Positions 1-7,946 of a stretch of DNA of 51,602 nucleotides are shown here, in pieces. Made by a program: the position numbers and the translations under genes. Numbering within the stretch: the first letter of the stretch is position 1; every line of letters starts with the position of its first letter. Source of the DNA: Flavobacteriales bacterium (GTDB taxonomy: Bacteria; Bacteroidota; Bacteroidia; Flavobacteriales_D; Sanyastnellaceae). The DNA lies in assembly GCA_027491215.1 (NCBI GenBank), contig JAIXWP010000025.1, positions 1 through 51,602 of the forward strand. Reading direction: 5' to 3'. The notes beneath the pieces are model-generated. The model saw nothing but the letters and a program-made list of their open reading frames with translations, was not told the origin of the DNA and did not search any database.

Positions 1-52
1 CGAATGTAGCGCTTTATATTAAAAAGAAAATGATACCAATATTATCTATAGG

Positions 53-71
53 CTATCGACGCTGTCGATAG
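53..71. repeat. Perfect inverted repeat, 8-bp arms
   Basis: CTATCGAC and GTCGATAG are separated by three bases. It could fold as a short stem-loop ending an upstream transcript, but no T-tract follows. Bases 3-71 are open in frame 3 and could be the tail of an upstream gene, but nothing recognisable is encoded, so no CDS is called. Confidence 0.6.
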
Positions 72-72
72 A

Positions 73-107
73 GACAAATGTTCTCGGCAAAGCCGAGATC
101 ATTTGTC
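73..107. repeat. Long imperfect inverted repeat leading into the heptamer array
   Basis: GACAAATG, T, TCTCGGC pairs with GCCGAGA, T, CATTTGTC around an AAA loop. That gives 15 paired positions with a single T-T mismatch. The right arm ends inside the first heptamer (TTGTC), so the left arm GACAAATG is an inverted copy of the array unit. This suggests the hairpin and the tandem array share an origin. Confidence 0.7.
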
Positions 108-256
108 CCTTGTCCCTTGTCCCTTGTCCCTTGTCCCTTGTCTCTTGTCTCTTGTCTCTTGTCTCTTGTCATTTGTCCCTTGTCATTTGTCATTTGTCCC
201 TTGTCATTTGTCCCTTGTCATTTGTCCCTTGCCATTTGTAATTTTTCATTTCCCAT
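103..256. repeat. Heptamer minisatellite, 22 units of TTGTCNN
   Basis: The array is 22 consecutive 7-bp units in perfect register. Bases 103-235 hold 19 good units: five TTGTCCC, four TTGTCTC, then an alternation of TTGTCAT and TTGTCCC that ends with TTGCCAT. Three decayed units (TTGTAAT, TTTTCAT, TTCCCAT) run to 256. Grouping of identical units implies local duplication by slippage. It ends about 50 bp before the GTG of an ECF sigma gene, so copy number could alter spacing of upstream promoter elements. Open frames across it encode only low-complexity Cys/Leu/Ser/Pro strings and are not genes. Confidence 0.92.
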
Positions 257-308
257 GCAGCGTTTTTGCATATTGCGTGTCATATAATCGAAACACCTGA
301 TTACGATA

Positions 309-836
309 GTGACCGACTGGACCATTTTGATAGAGAAGTGTAGGAGGCAAGATGCTTCGGCAATGACTGCGTTATACAAGCAGTCGTGGTCAATGATCTA
401 TCCGTCTGTGTACTTTATCTTGAGGAGTAAAGCTGATGCAGAGGATGCGATGCAAGAGGGATATATCAAGGGTTTCGGGAAATTAGAGGAGCTGCGACAA
501 CCAGAGCGTTATCTGTCTTGGCAAAAATCGATTTGTATTCGAGAAGCATTAAATCGATACAAGAAAGATAAAAAGCATTTGGAGTGGGAGAAAGAAGAAA
601 AGGTAGTGAATAGTCTGAACGATGCCTCAGTATTGGATGATTGGCCAATTGATCAAATGTTGGGTGAATTGAAAAAACTACCACACGGTTATCAAGTGGT
701 GATTCAATTGCACGCCATGGAAGGAATTTCACATGAAGAAATAGGCAATCAGTTAGGAATCGCAGCCTCCACGTCACGATCACAGTATAGCAGGGCAATA
801 ATGAAGTTGAAGCAAGAAATGAATATTAAGAGATGA
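309..836 (+). CDS. ECF-type RNA polymerase sigma factor
   Basis: This 175-residue protein has the layout of an extracytoplasmic-function sigma factor. Region 2 is near residues 12-75, with helices around ALYKQSWSMIYPSVYFI and the acidic DAEDAMQEGYIKGF segment. After a linker, region 4 (about 110-170) has LKKLPHGYQVVIQLHAMEG, then the helix-turn-helix ISHEEIGNQLGIAASTSRSQ. It should direct RNA polymerase to a small regulon that probably includes its own operon. The start is GTG; an in-frame stop lies at 285-287 and no ATG fits. The stop overlaps the next gene by 4 bp (ATGA), the usual arrangement for a sigma/anti-sigma pair. The heptamer array lies just upstream. Confidence 0.9.
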   Translation: MTDWTILIEKCRRQDASAMTALYKQSWSMIYPSVYFILRSKADAEDAMQEGYIKGFGKLEELRQPERYLSWQKSICIREALNRYKKDKKHLEWEKEEKVVNSLNDASVLDDWPIDQMLGELKKLPHGYQVVIQLHAMEGISHEEIGNQLGIAASTSRSQYSRAIMKLKQEMNIKR

Positions 837-1366
837 AGGAAGAGTTGAAAAATAGTATGAATGATTGGATGAATGAATTAGCAAATGATTCACCCATTCA
901 TGAAGGACATGAATCACGTTTCGAGCAACGATTGCAAGGTTCGCTTGAAAGAAGAAATACATGGAGAAAGGATATTCGATGGTGGGCAGCACTTGTGGTG
1001 ATAGCACTAGCGGTGACCGCCTTCTTCGGAGTGCAGAAAATAAAACAAGAAGTCGCCATTACCGATGATGAAGAAGCGCTACCAATGGAGGTACAGCGTG
1101 TGGCAGATTTTTATTCTAACAATGCTTCAAAGCTGACAAGCTATGGAGTGGAAGATGAGAATGTAAAGGAGCTAAAAGGACAACTCGCTTATCTCAATCA
1201 AGAGTTTGAGCGCTTGTCTAAATTATATCAAGAACAACAGAATAATGAGAATATCATCCGCGGAATGATAGACAACTTCGAAGTGCGACTTCGAATTATT
1301 CAACAGTTAAATAAGTATTTGGAAATTCAAAAAAACAAAGAAAGCCATGATCAAAAGAATGCATAA
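833..1366 (+). CDS. Probable membrane anti-sigma factor
   Basis: This 177-residue protein has a soluble N-terminal part (1-48) rich in charged helix, one transmembrane segment at about 49-66 (WWAALVVIALAVTAFFGV), and a C-terminal region with a strong helical or coiled-coil pattern (about 100-165). The topology, position and 4-bp overlap with the sigma gene support an anti-sigma role: the N-terminal part would hold the sigma factor at the membrane and the outer part would sense an envelope signal. No zinc-finger (HxxxCxxC) anti-sigma motif is present and sequence similarity is not obvious, so the function rests on context. Its 3' end overlaps the next gene by 20 bp. Confidence 0.65.
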   Translation: MKEELKNSMNDWMNELANDSPIHEGHESRFEQRLQGSLERRNTWRKDIRWWAALVVIALAVTAFFGVQKIKQEVAITDDEEALPMEVQRVADFYSNNASKLTSYGVEDENVKELKGQLAYLNQEFERLSKLYQEQQNNENIIRGMIDNFEVRLRIIQQLNKYLEIQKNKESHDQKNA

Positions 1367-2219
1367 AGTAGCAATAACACTTTTTCTCCTAGTAGTGCTA
1401 CAAGCACAGTCATCTGCGGAGGTGTTTTATAAGGAGTTTAGAAAAAGTTTAACAGTTTATCCGAATGTAGAATTGGGCTGCGACATGAGCTTCGCTCAAA
1501 TGACAGTGACTACATGGGATCAAAACCAAATGGAGATTATTATTAAAGTGAACGCAGATGTAAAATCAGAGAAACGAGCGCAAGAGCTTTTCGATTGCGT
1601 GCTCATCCAAGAGGGCTCCGCAAAAGTAGGAATTCAGATTCAGCCTAAGGGAGGCTGGAAAGGAAGAGAAAATGTAAATATCACGGTGGAAGTGAAAATG
1701 CCTGCTACAGGCGCTCTGCTGGGTAATGTGGCGTTTGGAAATGTCAATGTTTCCAGCTTGAAAGGGCGAATGGAAATGCAAGTTTCCTATGGCAATCTCA
1801 ATGTTTCAGAACTTTTATCTGCAGACAACGATGTTGAAGTTTCCTTTGGCAATAGTACTATCGATGTTTTTGGAGGGGGTAAATTTTTATGTCAATATGG
1901 AAATTTAAAATTGAGAAGAGTAACTGGTAGTTCTCGCGTGAACGAGCAATTCGGAAACATAGATATTAATAAAGTGAGCGGCGAATGTAAGAGCCTAGAG
2001 TTGGATTGTGAATATGGAAATGCATATATCAATGCAGAAGGTATAGGAGTGACATTTGATACCGAATGTTCATTCGGTAAGCTCGAAGTAAAAGGAGAGC
2101 ATAAAACGACCTACAACGCAAAGGATGACTTCAATACCTCAACGAAGGGAACTTCGGGAAATGGCGGTATGACTATGGATTTGGATTGCAGTTTTGGAAA
2201 TATAGATCTGCGATTATAA
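1347..2219 (+). CDS. Exported repetitive beta-strand protein, DUF4097-like
   Basis: This 290-residue protein has a signal peptide (about 1-24, ending QSSA). The mature part carries at least eight short repeats of the pattern aromatic-G-N followed by a beta strand: AFGNVNVSSL, SYGNLNVSEL, SFGNSTIDVF, QYGNLKLRRV, QFGNIDINKV, EYGNAYINAE, SFGKLEVKGE, SFGNIDLRL. Such spacing (about 20 residues) suggests a parallel beta-helix, as in DUF4097-type putative adhesins often found beside ECF sigma pairs. It is coupled by a 20-bp overlap to the anti-sigma gene, so it may be the regulated output or part of the sensing unit. A copy of the window's palindromic motif lies inside it at 2062-2077. The DUF assignment is by pattern, not alignment. 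Confidence 0.72.
   Translation: MIKRMHKVAITLFLLVVLQAQSSAEVFYKEFRKSLTVYPNVELGCDMSFAQMTVTTWDQNQMEIIIKVNADVKSEKRAQELFDCVLIQEGSAKVGIQIQPKGGWKGRENVNITVEVKMPATGALLGNVAFGNVNVSSLKGRMEMQVSYGNLNVSELLSADNDVEVSFGNSTIDVFGGGKFLCQYGNLKLRRVTGSSRVNEQFGNIDINKVSGECKSLELDCEYGNAYINAEGIGVTFDTECSFGKLEVKGEHKTTYNAKDDFNTSTKGTSGNGGMTMDLDCSFGNIDLRL
2062..2077 (-). repeat. Palindromic repeat CCGAAYGAACRTTCGG, copy 1
   Basis: The minus strand reads CCGAATGAACATTCGG, identical over 16 bases (and over 18 with the flanking A and T) to the copy at 22598-22613. It lies inside the DUF4097-like gene, where it encodes T-E-C-S-F-G. Confidence 0.8.
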
Positions 2220-2251
2220 CGTAAACAGGTTACAAGCAAGTAAATAAAATC

Positions 2252-2284
2252 GGTCAGCTCTCAACGGAAAGCTGGCCTTTTTTA
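2252..2284 (+). terminator. Intrinsic terminator of the sigma-factor operon
   Basis: An 8-bp stem (GGTCAGCT with AGCTGGCC, one G-U pair) and a 10-base loop are followed by seven T. The T-tract overlaps the stop codon of the convergent TPR gene. The A/T-rich stretch on the other side (2241-2250) may let it act weakly in the opposite direction too. Confidence 0.85.
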
Positions 2285-4120
2285 TTCAATGCTATCCCCT
2301 CGCAATGCTCGGAATCTCTTACGCGCTTCAATAACATAGAGACTTCCAGGATATTCTGTAATCAGTTTTTCATAAAGCTGCATTGCCTTAGCTGTGTCAA
2401 GAATGATTCGCTCTTGAATTTCTGCACTCTTAAACAATGCGTCATCCGCAGTGATATCGGTAGTGTGGAATTGCAAGACTTTATCATAGTATGCAAGCGC
2501 TTCCAAGTGATTTCCTTTTTTCATGAAAATACTTGCCTTGAGCATATATACCTCATCCGTCAATGAATGATCGGGGTATTCTTTGAATAGTGAATCCAGT
2601 GAAAGAAGTGAATCATCAAATTTATTTTGGAAAAAAAGCAAGTCAGCACGAGCGTACATCTGCATCGGAGCAGTGATAGTGTCCATATTAAAGTTGTCAG
2701 TAATCAATAGAGATAAATCTATTGCGTCGTTGCTGATAAGCTTGGTAGTAGAGGCTTTCAGAGCATCGAGTTGTCCTTGAGCCCATTCAAAATCTCCAAC
2801 ATAATATGAAATTCTCGCGTTCCGATATTTCGCTTCGGCGCCGAGAGGATCTTCTTTGAAATCCAGTTCGACTTGAGAATAGAGGAGTGATGCATCCCAA
2901 ATTTCGCCCTTAAATACTAACACATCCCCAAGCTCAAGTTTGCATACTGCTTGCACTTTTCCATAAACCCCAGGCAAGTCAATAGCTTCTCTTAAAAGGG
3001 AAATTGCTTTGTACGATTCGTTGATGTAAAATGCATAGATGTGAGCGAGATCTTTGATCATCGTTGCGGTCTCTACATTTTTTCCCAATTGATCAATGGT
3101 AGTTTGGTAATCCGCTGCTAGAGCGGTGTACGCTGCTACATCTATTCCTGGTCTCTCGGCAAGTTGTTGCGAGACAACACGCAATTTTTCTGTGCGTGCT
3201 ACGAAATAATATTCATTAGCAGGTCCTTTATCAATGATGTATTGATATGCTTTCGCAGCAGCTGTATAATCTTTGCTATTGGCAGCAAGGTCACCAAGAT
3301 TGAGAATTCGAAATCCTGTTTCATTCAAACGCTTGTCAAGAGCGGAGGCTTGAATGAATGCCATTCCAAATTCTTTTTTCTGTAAATAAATCCAAGTAAG
3401 CATTTCTGCATACTCAATATTTTCAGGATACTTCTGTACACGCTTCAGGAGCTTGCCTTTGAGCAATTCCATATTGGCTTCATTCTCTTGAATTTGTAAA
3501 GTGCGGTCAAAAGTATTTTGCACTGTTTGCATGTAGTTGGGAGATTCCAACAGTAAATCCAACATGCTTTCAATCATCAGGTCGTATTGTCCTAGGCTTC
3601 CTTGCATGCTAGAAATCTCGTAGGAGTAGGAATAGCCGTCCTTTCCGTCTTTCTTTCCCTTCTCATAAACCTTTAGCGCATATTCGTATTCATTGATTTT
3701 TGTGAACTCACTCGCTAATCTGAGCACATTATTTCGAGTAGGAATGCATGCGTCAACAGCTTTATTAAATTGACTTCGGGCTTCTTCTTTTTTGTTGAAC
3801 TTGTTGTATAGATCGCCCATTTGAACGTATGCGACACCATCTTCATTCTCCGTCTTAATTTTTTTCTTCACTAATTTTTCCGCCTCTTCAAAATCATTGA
3901 GGGCGATAAGTGTGTTGAGATAGTTGGAGTAAACCTTATTGGTTTTATTGGTCTTGTAAATTTTATCGTAATAGAGCCGAGCTTCTTCAAAACGACCGTT
4001 TTCGTAGTAGTACTCAGCTAATTCTAAATCTTGTTGTGCAATTGCCGAGCCTGCAAAAAGGAATAGAAGGCTCACTGTAATGAGTCTCACGACGCTGCTA
4101 AGAGAGAACTTCTTTTTCAT
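2282..4120 (-). CDS. Exported tetratricopeptide-repeat protein
   Basis: This 612-residue protein has a Sec signal peptide (about 1-28, ending AIAQ). The rest is nearly all helical hairpins of TPR type, for example LAEYYYENGRFEEARLYYDK at the N-terminus, VYMLKASIFMKKGNHLEALAYYDKVL near 530, and a last repeat with AMQLYEKLITEYPGS. The C-terminal repeats resemble those of BamD/YbgF-like periplasmic scaffold proteins. It should act in the periplasm or at the outer membrane as a protein-binding scaffold; the partner is unknown. A lipoprotein gene ends 1 bp upstream on the same strand, so the two are probably co-expressed and may interact. No catalytic domain is visible. Confidence 0.82.
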   Translation of the reverse strand: MKKKFSLSSVVRLITVSLLFLFAGSAIAQQDLELAEYYYENGRFEEARLYYDKIYKTNKTNKVYSNYLNTLIALNDFEEAEKLVKKKIKTENEDGVAYVQMGDLYNKFNKKEEARSQFNKAVDACIPTRNNVLRLASEFTKINEYEYALKVYEKGKKDGKDGYSYSYEISSMQGSLGQYDLMIESMLDLLLESPNYMQTVQNTFDRTLQIQENEANMELLKGKLLKRVQKYPENIEYAEMLTWIYLQKKEFGMAFIQASALDKRLNETGFRILNLGDLAANSKDYTAAAKAYQYIIDKGPANEYYFVARTEKLRVVSQQLAERPGIDVAAYTALAADYQTTIDQLGKNVETATMIKDLAHIYAFYINESYKAISLLREAIDLPGVYGKVQAVCKLELGDVLVFKGEIWDASLLYSQVELDFKEDPLGAEAKYRNARISYYVGDFEWAQGQLDALKASTTKLISNDAIDLSLLITDNFNMDTITAPMQMYARADLLFFQNKFDDSLLSLDSLFKEYPDHSLTDEVYMLKASIFMKKGNHLEALAYYDKVLQFHTTDITADDALFKSAEIQERIILDTAKAMQLYEKLITEYPGSLYVIEARKRFRALRGDSIE

Positions 4121-4121
4121 T

Positions 4122-4703
4122 TTAAATATTTCGAAGTGAATCTACCCATGTTTGAATAGGTAGTTTATTTTCATTGTAAGCATTCATTGATTTATGATAT
4201 GCGTCTTTATAGCTGTAAAACAATTTTTGCGCCATCTCTGTGCCCTTGCGTTCTGCGCTCATCGCTTGTTGAACGTATGCCTCATTGATTTCATTACCTA
4301 GCGAATCAGTGGTCGCTTTTGATGATAGAGCAGATTTTAAATTTTCGAGTTGCACTTTGCTTGTCATACAAACTGCAAGCATATCAAGGTATTGTTGTTC
4401 GGGTCTATTCAGCACAGTCACTACGTAGCGATAGCGCGAGATTGTTTCGGCCATATCTTTTTTCATTTCACCTTGAAAAGCTGCCTGGATGAAAGAAGTG
4501 TGAGACATCACACTGTCTTGTGCGATGAGGATCGAATCTAGAGTAAGGGTTTGAGCTGTTTTGATAATACTATCCAGCTTGACATGAAGAGAATCCACCA
4601 CTCGAATTTCATTGGTGTAATCTTTTTGCCAAGAGCAGTTTTCTAAAACAACCATCGCCATGACTAGCATGGCGATGGTATATATTTTCTTAATAGATGC
4701 CAT
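4122..4703 (-). CDS. Putative lipoprotein of unknown function
   Basis: This 193-residue protein starts with a hydrophobic signal (about 6-20) followed by Cys23 in VLENC. The residue before the Cys is Asn, which is unusual for a lipobox, so lipidation is likely but not certain. The mature part is helical and charged with no motif I recognise. It is the first gene of a pair with the TPR protein, with 1 bp between them. On the minus strand TAATTTCG (4716-4709) ends 5 nt before the ATG and resembles the -7 promoter box of this genome, predicting a very short leader. Confidence 0.7.
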   Translation of the reverse strand: MASIKKIYTIAMLVMAMVVLENCSWQKDYTNEIRVVDSLHVKLDSIIKTAQTLTLDSILIAQDSVMSHTSFIQAAFQGEMKKDMAETISRYRYVVTVLNRPEQQYLDMLAVCMTSKVQLENLKSALSSKATTDSLGNEINEAYVQQAMSAERKGTEMAQKLFYSYKDAYHKSMNAYNENKLPIQTWVDSLRNI

Positions 4704-4708
4704 CCTTG

Positions 4709-4716
4709 CGAAATTA
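4709..4716 (-). promoter_or_regulatory. Possible -7 box TAATTTCG for the lipoprotein-TPR pair
   Basis: It matches TAnnTTTG except for one C and ends 5 nt before the ATG at 4703. No good TTG was found 17-23 nt upstream (the nearest gap is 12 nt), so support is partial. Confidence 0.35.
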
Positions 4717-4749
4717 ACGCGATTCAGGCAATGTATGTTCTACGAGTGG

Positions 4750-6027
4750 TTAATTTTTCTCAATTGCAGCGTAGCCCATGTATGGAACTAGAGCAGCTGG
4801 TATTGTAATACCATTGGCAGTTTGATTGTTTTCAAGTAACGATGCCATAATGCGAGGAAGCGCGAGGGCAGAACCATTGAGTGTATGCACCAATTGTGTT
4901 TTGCCATCTTGTCCTTTGAATCTGCATTTCAAACGATTTGCTTGGAATGTCTCAAAGTTGGATGTAGAACTCACCTCCAACCATCTTTCTTGAGCAGCAG
5001 AGTACACTTCAAAGTCATATGTCATCGCCGATGTGAAGCCCATATCACCGCCGCAAAGACGAACGATGCGGAAGGGAAGTTCTAGTTTTTGAAGAAGCAT
5101 TTTTACGTGTTCCACCATTGTTTCAAGAATATCATAGCTCTTGTCAGGGTGGGCAAGTTGAACAATTTCAACTTTATCAAACTGGTGCAGACGGTTGAGG
5201 CCGCGCACATCTTTTCCATAAGATCCAGCTTCGCGACGGAAGCAAGGAGTGTAGCCAGTCATCAATACAGGAAGCTCGTCTTCTTTTAGAATCACATCGC
5301 GGTAAAGATTCGTCAACGGCACTTCAGCAGTTGGAATCAAGTATAGATCATCTTCTTTCACATAGTACATCTGACCTTCTTTATCAGGTAGCTGTCCAGT
5401 GCCGTAGCCGCTCGCTTCGTTGACCATGTGAGGAGGGGTTACTTCTTTGTAGCCTGCTTTCTGAGCTTCATCCAAAAAGAAATTGATCAAAGCTCTTTGA
5501 AGTCGAGCACCAGCGCCCATATAAACCGGGAATCCAGCACCTGTAATTTTCACACCCAATTCGAAGTCGATGAGCTTGTATTCAGCGGCCAATTCCCAGT
5601 GAGGTTTCTTAGATTCCTCAAGGCTAGGGATAGTGCCCCAGTTGAATACTTCCACGTTTTCCTCTGCTGATTTTCCTTGCACCACTGCTTCAAATGGTAC
5701 GTTTGGAATTTGATAGAGGAGTTGCTTTTGTGCTTCTTCGTGCCCTGCAAGAGTAAGCTCGAGTTGCTTGGTAGTTTCTTTGATTTCTGCAGTGCGTGCT
5801 TTGAGAGCATCTGCTTCGTCTTTTTTACCAGCTTTGAATAGATCACCAATTTCTTTAGCGAGTTTGTTCGCTTCACCAAGGAGTGAGTCTAATTCGTTTT
5901 GAGTTTTACGGCGCGTTTCGTCGATAGCGAGTACTTCGTCGATTTGAGTAGAAAAATCTTTATTACGCTTAGCGAGGCCAGCGAGTACTTTTTCTTTGTT
6001 TTCTCGGATGTAATTAACTTGAAGCAT
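4750..6027 (-). CDS. serS: Seryl-tRNA synthetase
   Basis: This 425-residue class II enzyme charges tRNA-Ser with serine in the cytoplasm. The N-terminal about 110 residues form the long charged antiparallel coiled coil that contacts the tRNA extra arm. The catalytic core has motif 2 (FRREAGSYGKDVRGLNRLHQF), the serine/ATP pocket around TAEVPLTNLY, and motif 3 (LNGSALALPRIMASLLENNQ). Its length equals that of typical bacterial SerRS. It starts at the ATG encoding MLQVNYIREN. The terminator of the rplU-rpmA operon lies just upstream, so serS should have its own promoter, which I could not identify. Confidence 0.98.
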   Translation of the reverse strand: MLQVNYIRENKEKVLAGLAKRNKDFSTQIDEVLAIDETRRKTQNELDSLLGEANKLAKEIGDLFKAGKKDEADALKARTAEIKETTKQLELTLAGHEEAQKQLLYQIPNVPFEAVVQGKSAEENVEVFNWGTIPSLEESKKPHWELAAEYKLIDFELGVKITGAGFPVYMGAGARLQRALINFFLDEAQKAGYKEVTPPHMVNEASGYGTGQLPDKEGQMYYVKEDDLYLIPTAEVPLTNLYRDVILKEDELPVLMTGYTPCFRREAGSYGKDVRGLNRLHQFDKVEIVQLAHPDKSYDILETMVEHVKMLLQKLELPFRIVRLCGGDMGFTSAMTYDFEVYSAAQERWLEVSSTSNFETFQANRLKCRFKGQDGKTQLVHTLNGSALALPRIMASLLENNQTANGITIPAALVPYMGYAAIEKN

Positions 6028-6041
6028 GATAGTATTGGGTT

Positions 6042-6085
6042 AAAAAAAAACTCCCGATCCACGAATATCGTGGTCCGGGAGTTTT
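6042..6085 (-). terminator. Strong intrinsic terminator after rpmA
   Basis: Arms AAAACTCCCG and CGGGAGTTTT enclose an inner perfect stem CCACGA/TCGTGG, with a 2-by-2 internal loop and an ATA tip. Read on the minus strand, the stem is followed by a run of U from A6042-6050. It separates rplU-rpmA from serS. Confidence 0.92.
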
Positions 6086-6112
6086 AAGTATCCTTTTAGC
6101 CGGTACCCCCGG

Positions 6113-6373
6113 TTATGCCTGAGCAGGAATAACCGTTACGAACGACTTGTTGTCTTTCTTTTTACGGAATTCAACTGTTCCGTCAACAAGAGCGTATAGC
6201 GTATGATCTTTTCCGATACCTACGTTAACACCTGCATTGTGACGTGTTCCACGTTGACGAACGATAATGTTACCTGCGATGCAAACTTGACCGCCGTAAA
6301 TTTTCACGCCTAGTCTTTTGCTTTCCGACTCGCGGCCGTTCTTTACTTTACCTTCACCTTTCTTGTGTGCCAT
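6113..6373 (-). CDS. rpmA: 50S ribosomal protein L27
   Basis: This 86-residue basic protein matches bacterial L27 over its length: N-terminal [16 protein letters not shown], then the conserved [11 protein letters not shown] and [14 protein letters not shown] blocks, then [13 protein letters not shown]27 sits at the peptidyl-transferase centre of the large subunit. The N-terminus starts directly as MAHKKG, without the cleavable extension seen in Firmicutes. It lies 24 bp after rplU in the usual rplU-rpmA order and is followed by a strong terminator. Confidence 0.98.
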   Translation of the reverse strand: MAHKKGEGKVKNGRESESKRLGVKIYGGQVCIAGNIIVRQRGTRHNAGVNVGIGKDHTLYALVDGTVEFRKKKDNKSFVTVIPAQA

Positions 6374-6397
6374 TTCTTATTTGGATTTAGAGGTGGT

Positions 6398-6706
6398 TTA
6401 ACCGATTTTTTCGATTTTGATTTCAGTCAAGTAAGCACGGAAACCGTTCTTCTTGATGTAACCTTTTCTGCGTTTCTTTTTGAAGACAATTACTTTGTCT
6501 CCTTTTAGGTGTTTCACTACGCTGGCGGTCACCTTTTTACCTTCTATAGCTGGGGCGCCTACAGTAACTTTTCCACCGTCGTCGATCAAGAGAACACGGT
6601 CGAAATCAACCTTGCTTCCTTCTTCGTTTTGCAGACGGTTTACAAAGATCTGCTGGTCTTTCTGTACTTTGTACTGATGCCCTGCTATCTCTACAATTGC
6701 GTACAT
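6398..6706 (-). CDS. rplU: 50S ribosomal protein L21
   Basis: This 102-residue protein starts MYAIVEIAGHQYKVQKDQ, the standard L21 N-terminus, and carries the conserved KVIVFKKKRRKGYIKKNGFR segment that binds 23S rRNA near the C-terminus. It is the first gene of the rplU-rpmA operon. A near-consensus Bacteroidota promoter lies 42 nt upstream of the ATG, leaving a leader of roughly 35 nt. Confidence 0.98.
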   Translation of the reverse strand: MYAIVEIAGHQYKVQKDQQIFVNRLQNEEGSKVDFDRVLLIDDGGKVTVGAPAIEGKKVTASVVKHLKGDKVIVFKKKRRKGYIKKNGFRAYLTEIKIEKIG

Positions 6707-6748
6707 CTGTTATGAGATTTATGGGTTAAAAAAACTTTTTAAGGGGTG

Positions 6749-6780
6749 CAAATGTACATCTTTCTTTCGTATATCCCAAA
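6749..6780 (-). promoter_or_regulatory. rplU-rpmA promoter
   Basis: On the minus strand TTTG (6780-6777), a 20-nt spacer, then TACATTTG (6756-6749) fit the Bacteroidota housekeeping consensus (TTTG/TTG, 17-23 nt, TAnnTTTG). It is among the clearest promoters in the window. Confidence 0.8.
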
Positions 6781-6787
6781 TTTTCTG

Positions 6788-7069
6788 CTATTCTTCAATA
6801 GTTAACCAGTATGAACCACCATGTTTTTCAACGTTTTGCATCGAGGGGAGATTCCAGAAAGGATTCAAAACACTCTGTAAATCAGTGGTTTGATGTATAT
6901 AGAAGTTGGGTAACAAGGTTTTGTAGCGATTTGAAATTTGGGAGAAAGCCACTTGGCAAAAGAGACTAGTCTCTTTTTCATAAACAGGTATTTTAAGGTG
7001 TAGTATTTTGTAATACAAGACCTTTGGGAGTTTCCCTACATTTATTTCTTCCTGTTCGAAACGAGCCAA
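6788..7069 (-). CDS. Doubtful small open frame, 93 residues
   Basis: A 93-codon frame opens at a TTG inside the 3' end of the DMT transporter gene (28-bp overlap) and fills most of the otherwise empty 6780-7041 gap. The translation has a varied composition (for example SVLNPFWNLPSMQNVEKHGG near the C-terminus) but no signal peptide, membrane segment or known motif. No Shine-Dalgarno or promoter box is evident and the start is uncertain. It may be a real orphan gene or chance open frame. Confidence 0.3.
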   Translation of the reverse strand: MARFEQEEINVGKLPKVLYYKILHLKIPVYEKETSLFCQVAFSQISNRYKTLLPNFYIHQTTDLQSVLNPFWNLPSMQNVEKHGGSYWLTIEE

Positions 7070-7935
7070 ACCCCTGATAGAATAATCAATGCACAGATGA
7101 GGTGAAGAACGTTTAGCACTTCATGATCCATTACTCCCCACATCACCGCCACCAAAGGCATCAGATACGTAACAGAGGATGCGATCAAGGCAGATGTTTG
7201 CTGCGTCAACCAGAAATAGAGCATGTTGGCCATGGCAGTGCCGGCTAGTGCAAGTGTTGCTACTGCCGCAAAGGAAATCCAACCTTTCGGATGGTTCACT
7301 ATAACATCTGGAACACCAGTGCTCAAGGCATAGATTGCGCAGGGTATTCCGGCGAAGAGCAGAGATACAGCTGTAATATGCAGGGAACTTACATGTGCAA
7401 GTTTGTTTTGAACCACATTCACACTTACTCCATAGCTCAGTGTGGCGATTAAGATTAGAAAGGCATACTCCCAATGACTACTCGCCCCAAAACCTCGGAG
7501 CGAAACCAAAGCGATTGCGCCTCCAAGTCCGATAAGGACGCCTACTGTTTGGCGAGGCTCAATCATTTTTTTAAATACTAACCGAGCTACAATCAATGTG
7601 AAAAGGGGCGTCAGAGAATTTAGAATACCAACTAAACTGCTATCTAGAAATTTTTGAGAGTTGGTAAATAAGAAAGCTGGAATGCCGCTGCCAACAAGGC
7701 CTACGAGCATGATCCATTTTAAATCATCTCTTTTCAGTTTTCTCAGCGCGAAGATACTCACTGGAAGAAGCGCTAGACCGGCAAGGGAAAGGCGCATGCT
7801 TGCCACTTGGTTGGGAGTAAACACGAGTTTTCCATTCTCCGCGTGCATGCCATATTTCATTAAAATAAATGAACTTCCCCAAGTAAGGGCGAGTAAGGCT
7901 AATACGAAGACGTGGAGAGGTTGTAAAGACTTCAA
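7042..7935 (-). CDS. EamA/DMT-family transporter
   Basis: This 297-residue protein is almost entirely hydrophobic, with about ten transmembrane helices in two EamA repeats. It opens with a helix containing TWGSSFILMKYG, typical of the drug/metabolite transporter superfamily. Substrate is unknown; members export amino acids or other metabolites across the inner membrane. The start is TTG at 7935, because no ATG fits before the first helix. A TAATTTTG box (7954-7947) lies 11 nt upstream. It is transcribed divergently from the heavy-metal-domain lipoprotein. Confidence 0.88.
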   Translation of the reverse strand: MKSLQPLHVFVLALLALTWGSSFILMKYGMHAENGKLVFTPNQVASMRLSLAGLALLPVSIFALRKLKRDDLKWIMLVGLVGSGIPAFLFTNSQKFLDSSLVGILNSLTPLFTLIVARLVFKKMIEPRQTVGVLIGLGGAIALVSLRGFGASSHWEYAFLILIATLSYGVSVNVVQNKLAHVSSLHITAVSLLFAGIPCAIYALSTGVPDVIVNHPKGWISFAAVATLALAGTAMANMLYFWLTQQTSALIASSVTYLMPLVAVMWGVMDHEVLNVLHLICALIILSGVWLVSNRKK

Positions 7936-7946
7936 ACTTTTTTTTA

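Noticed and set aside
103-256. Possible CRISPR array
   Set aside because: Units are 7 bp and directly adjacent with no spacers, and no cas genes are present.
78-300. Two overlapping open frames across the heptamer array
   Set aside because: The translations are only Cys/Pro/Leu/Ser repeats produced by the 7-bp units; a frame through any stop-free heptamer array would look like this.
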